Assembly: GCA_946479125.1 (NCBI GenBank)
Contig: CAMLET010000181.1
Location: 1 to 6,709 of the forward strand
DNA from: an uncultured Flavobacteriales bacterium
GTDB lineage: Bacteria > Bacteroidota > Bacteroidia > Flavobacteriales > Crocinitomicaceae
Direction of reading: 5' to 3'
Length of the DNA: 6,709 bases
Of this stretch, positions 6,633 to 6,709 are shown one piece after another. Position numbers and translations under genes: made by a program. How positions within the stretch are numbered: position 1 is the first letter of the stretch; every line of letters starts with the position of its first letter. The notes beneath the pieces are model-generated. The model did no database searches and had not been told where the DNA came from. It saw only the letters and a list, made by a program, of their open reading frames with translations.

Positions 6633-6709
6633 ACGTAAAGGTAGGGAGATCCACCATCAATTACTAATCGGTGAGAAGTTTCAGATGTCCCAAAATCTTA
6701 ATATCTTGA
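6633..6709 (-). other. 77-base region upstream of the DUF763 gene
   Basis: No promoter matching TAnnTTTG at sensible spacing, Shine-Dalgarno or RNA structure is evident here. One minus-strand frame is open from the window edge (6708) to a TAG at 6664-6666 and would encode a protein-like tail, QDIKILGHLKLLTD. It could be the end of an upstream gene 31 bases before the DUF763 start. On the plus strand an ATG at 6685 opens a frame that runs off the edge (MSQNLNIL), which could instead be the start of a divergent gene. Neither is long enough to call. Confidence 0.3.

Noticed and set aside
6635..6642. TACCTTTA on the minus strand as a -7 box for DUF763
   Set aside because: It differs from TAnnTTTG at the last base and sits two bases from the ATG, which would place the transcript start inside the coding region.
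6664..6708. End of an upstream minus-strand gene (QDIKILGHLKLLTD then TAG)
   Set aside because: Only 14 codons are visible and a competing plus-strand frame starts at 6685, so neither can be called as a gene.
1..6709. CRISPR array, tRNA/rRNA, insertion sequence, toxin-antitoxin or phage-defence system
   Set aside because: No spaced repeats, RNA-gene folds, transposase or paired small genes were seen. The SNF2 protein alone is not evidence of a defence system, as no nuclease, methylase or PLD partner is next to it.

Overview
The window looks like ordinary chromosomal DNA from a member of the Bacteroidota, probably a flavobacterium-like or related lineage. This rests on the moderately low GC content, the lack of clear Shine-Dalgarno sequences, one perfect match to the Bacteroidota -7 promoter box (TAnnTTTG), and protein sequences typical of the phylum. 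No ribosomal or marker gene is present, so genus cannot be assigned.

The layout is compact and all on the minus strand. Reading in the direction of transcription (right to left): a 77-base leader; a complete 407-residue DUF763 protein (6632-5409); a 78-base gap holding a candidate promoter; a complete 808-residue membrane-anchored LTA-synthase/alkaline-phosphatase-superfamily transferase with an extra C-terminal domain (5330-2904); a 48-base gap; and the first 951 codons of a SNF2-family helicase with two N-terminal SWIM zinc fingers (2855-1). The helicase runs off the left edge of the window, so its helicase C-terminal lobe is not visible. It has no stop inside the window, and I found it by reading the minus strand directly.

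The three genes are co-oriented and closely spaced, but they do not form an obvious pathway. DUF763 and SNF2 both look like DNA-associated proteins, while the middle gene is a cell-envelope enzyme. I see no mobile element, CRISPR array, RNA gene or defence island.

The best leads are: (i) the last five residues of the DUF763 protein, QLSLF, which exactly match the bacterial sliding-clamp (DnaN) binding consensus, alongside a helix-hairpin-helix-like segment, suggesting a replication or repair role for a protein family of unknown function; (ii) a REP-like dispersed palindrome lying in frame inside the SNF2 coding sequence; (iii) paired SWIM fingers of identical spacing in the helicase; and (iv) the extra C-terminal domain on the LTA-synthase-like enzyme of a Gram-negative host.
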